DNA from: Flavobacteriaceae bacterium
Lineage (GTDB): Bacteria; Bacteroidota; Bacteroidia; Flavobacteriales; Flavobacteriaceae
Direction: 5' to 3'
Assembly (NCBI GenBank): GCA_020435885.1
Contig: JAGQYU010000010.1
Coordinates: 1-6,445 of the forward strand
DNA length: 6,445 nucleotides
Positions 5,358 through 6,445 of this stretch are shown here, piece after piece. The notes beneath the pieces are model-generated. The model did not search any database and was not told where the DNA came from. It saw nothing but the letters and a program-made list of their open reading frames with translations. Both the position numbers and the translations under genes were made by a program. Within the stretch, counting starts at the first letter, position 1; the number at the start of each line of letters is the position of its first letter.

Positions 5358-6341
5358 ATGAGTCCAGTTGAGTTGAAATATTGTCCAGGCTCACTTAAAA
5401 AAGGATATTCCGGCTATAGTAATATTACTTTGAGAAATGTTTTTCAGGGGAAAAAAGTAAGTCCGTTTTTACCCTATGAATCTCCAGTCAGTGCTATTGA
5501 TTCAGACCTATTTACGGATAATAGAAAACGAATGTCAATATCTGGTGTGCAAGAGAAGTTCTCGGCACTCTTAGATAAAAGCCAAATTCGGTTAATTCAG
5601 GAAGGGGAACAAGGAACCTATATTTTGAAGCCTATTCCCAATGTGGGTAAAAATACAGATCAAATGCCAGCTAATGAGCATTTAACCATGCAAATAGCAC
5701 GGCAGATTTTTGATTTTGAAACGGCTGAAAATGCTTTAATCTTTTTTAAGAATGGAGATCCTGCTTATTTGACAAAACGCTTTGATATAAAGGATAATGG
5801 TGAAAAATTAGCGCAAGAAGATTTTGCTTCCTTAGCTGGAAGAACTCCTCAAACACATGGAGAAAACTTTAAGTACATTGGTAATTATTTAGAGTTATTT
5901 ACATTACTGAAGAAGTATGTACCAGCATATCAAATAGAAGCAATCAAATTATTTAAACTAATACTATTTAATTATTTGATTTCCAACGGAGATGCCCATT
6001 TTAAAAACTTTTCATTAATAGAAACTCCTCAGGGTGATTTTAAATTAAGCCCTGCTTATGATTTATTAAATAGTAGAATCCATATTGAGGATAGTGATTT
6101 CGCATTAGAGGAAGGGCTTCTGCCTCCTAACCTGGCAAAAGGAAAAATAAAAGAACAATTTTTCAAACTTGGAGAGTTATCCGGTATTTCCGAAAAGCAA
6201 GTTCAAAAAGTCTATAAGGATCTTACAAGTAAAGAAGAAAAAGTGTTAGAGTTAATTGATTCTTCTTACTTAAGTGACAAAATGAAACGAAATTACAAGC
6301 AAGCCTATCAAACCAGGTTAAGAAAACTGTTAAGGGAATAA
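5358..6341 (+). CDS. hipT: HipT-like Ser/Thr kinase toxin (split HipA)
   Basis: A 327-residue HipA-family kinase lacking N-subdomain 1. The Gly-rich loop has S60-I-S62-G-V-Q-E-K, matching the Ser-Ile-Ser motif of E. coli O127 HipT (Ser57/Ser59), where autophosphorylation occurs. Other motifs are GTYILK91P (ATP-binding Lys), N210-G-D212-A-H-F-K-N217-F-S (catalytic Asp and metal-binding Asn, codon 212 at 5991) and LSPAYD235LL (second metal-binding Asp). Known HipA kinases phosphorylate aminoacyl-tRNA synthetases (GltX for HipA, TrpS for O127 HipT) and slow translation; the target here is unknown. All active-site residues are present, so it should be active. The N-terminus CPGSLKKGYSGYSNITLRNVFQGKKVSPFLPY is typical of the Bacteroidota group. 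It is expected to be cotranscribed with hipB and hipS from the O1/O2 promoter. The start is the ATG 5 nt after the hipS stop. Confidence 0.9.
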   Translation: MSPVELKYCPGSLKKGYSGYSNITLRNVFQGKKVSPFLPYESPVSAIDSDLFTDNRKRMSISGVQEKFSALLDKSQIRLIQEGEQGTYILKPIPNVGKNTDQMPANEHLTMQIARQIFDFETAENALIFFKNGDPAYLTKRFDIKDNGEKLAQEDFASLAGRTPQTHGENFKYIGNYLELFTLLKKYVPAYQIEAIKLFKLILFNYLISNGDAHFKNFSLIETPQGDFKLSPAYDLLNSRIHIEDSDFALEEGLLPPNLAKGKIKEQFFKLGELSGISEKQVQKVYKDLTSKEEKVLELIDSSYLSDKMKRNYKQAYQTRLRKLLRE

Positions 6342-6354
6342 TTTTTTTGTAATA

Positions 6355-6445
6355 TTATTTTTTTTGTTTCTTTTTTACTTCCCGAACCTCGGTAATCCCA
6401 ATAAAATAGGGGTGGTTACATATTGCATCGGTAAATAAATAGGTA
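6355..6445 (-). CDS. Possible C-terminal end of a convergent gene, partial
   Basis: On the minus strand, a 29-codon open frame enters from the right edge and ends at a TAA (plus-strand 6355-6357). Its residues read TYLFTDAICNHPYFIG and then ITEVREVKKKQKK, a plausible protein tail with a basic end. I do not recognise the family. A run this short could be open by chance in A+T-rich DNA. It would converge on hipT, tail to tail, across 13 very T-rich bases, and may be flanking chromosomal DNA or another element gene. Confidence 0.35.
   Translation of the reverse strand, partial: TYLFTDAICNHPYFIGITEVREVKKKQKK

Noticed and set aside
5345..5360. hipS-hipT break as a frameshift in a single hipA
   Set aside because: The break is at the natural subdomain boundary, each part has its own start and stop, and the split form is common in Bacteroidota.

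Overview
The window looks like part of an integrated mobilizable element, or a conjugative-element remnant, from a Bacteroidota bacterium, probably Flavobacteriia or Cytophagia. The evidence is the low G+C content, a primase-MobC-relaxase order typical of Bacteroidota mobile elements, leaders without clear Shine-Dalgarno sites, a TAnnTTTG-type promoter element, and proteins that read like flavobacterial homologues. The species cannot be named from the sequence.

Left part (3-2483): a tight plus-strand mobilization operon. It holds the 3' part of a Toprim primase-like gene that enters from outside the window, a MobC-type relaxosome protein, a MOBP-like relaxase with its histidine cluster, and a small coiled-coil protein with one membrane helix. 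Overlaps of 23 and 4 nt and a gap of 18 nt suggest one transcript.

Middle part (2484-4483): visibly more A+T-rich cargo. A lipoprotein with a BamE/SmpA-like motif is followed by a protein whose C-terminal half looks like an HhH-GPD DNA glycosylase domain. That domain keeps the catalytic-type Asp but has Ala at the EndoIII lysine position. Next comes a ParD-like antitoxin gene. The DNA after it seems to hold a decayed parE toxin, so the antitoxin would be an orphan.

Right part (4484-6341): a 333-bp control region and a three-gene hipB-hipS-hipT-like toxin-antitoxin operon. The HipA kinase is split into a 106-residue N-subdomain protein and a 327-residue kinase with the Ser-Ile-Ser loop, catalytic Asp and metal-binding Asp. 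Upstream of hipB are two inverted repeats of form AGTGY-N8-GCACT, plus a degenerate third over the start codon. They are spaced about 61-62 bp apart around a likely promoter, and I infer HipB autoregulation.

Far right (6342-6445): a very T-rich junction and the possible C-terminal end of a convergent minus-strand gene. No integrase, insertion sequence, tRNA, rRNA, CRISPR array or convincing attachment site was seen.
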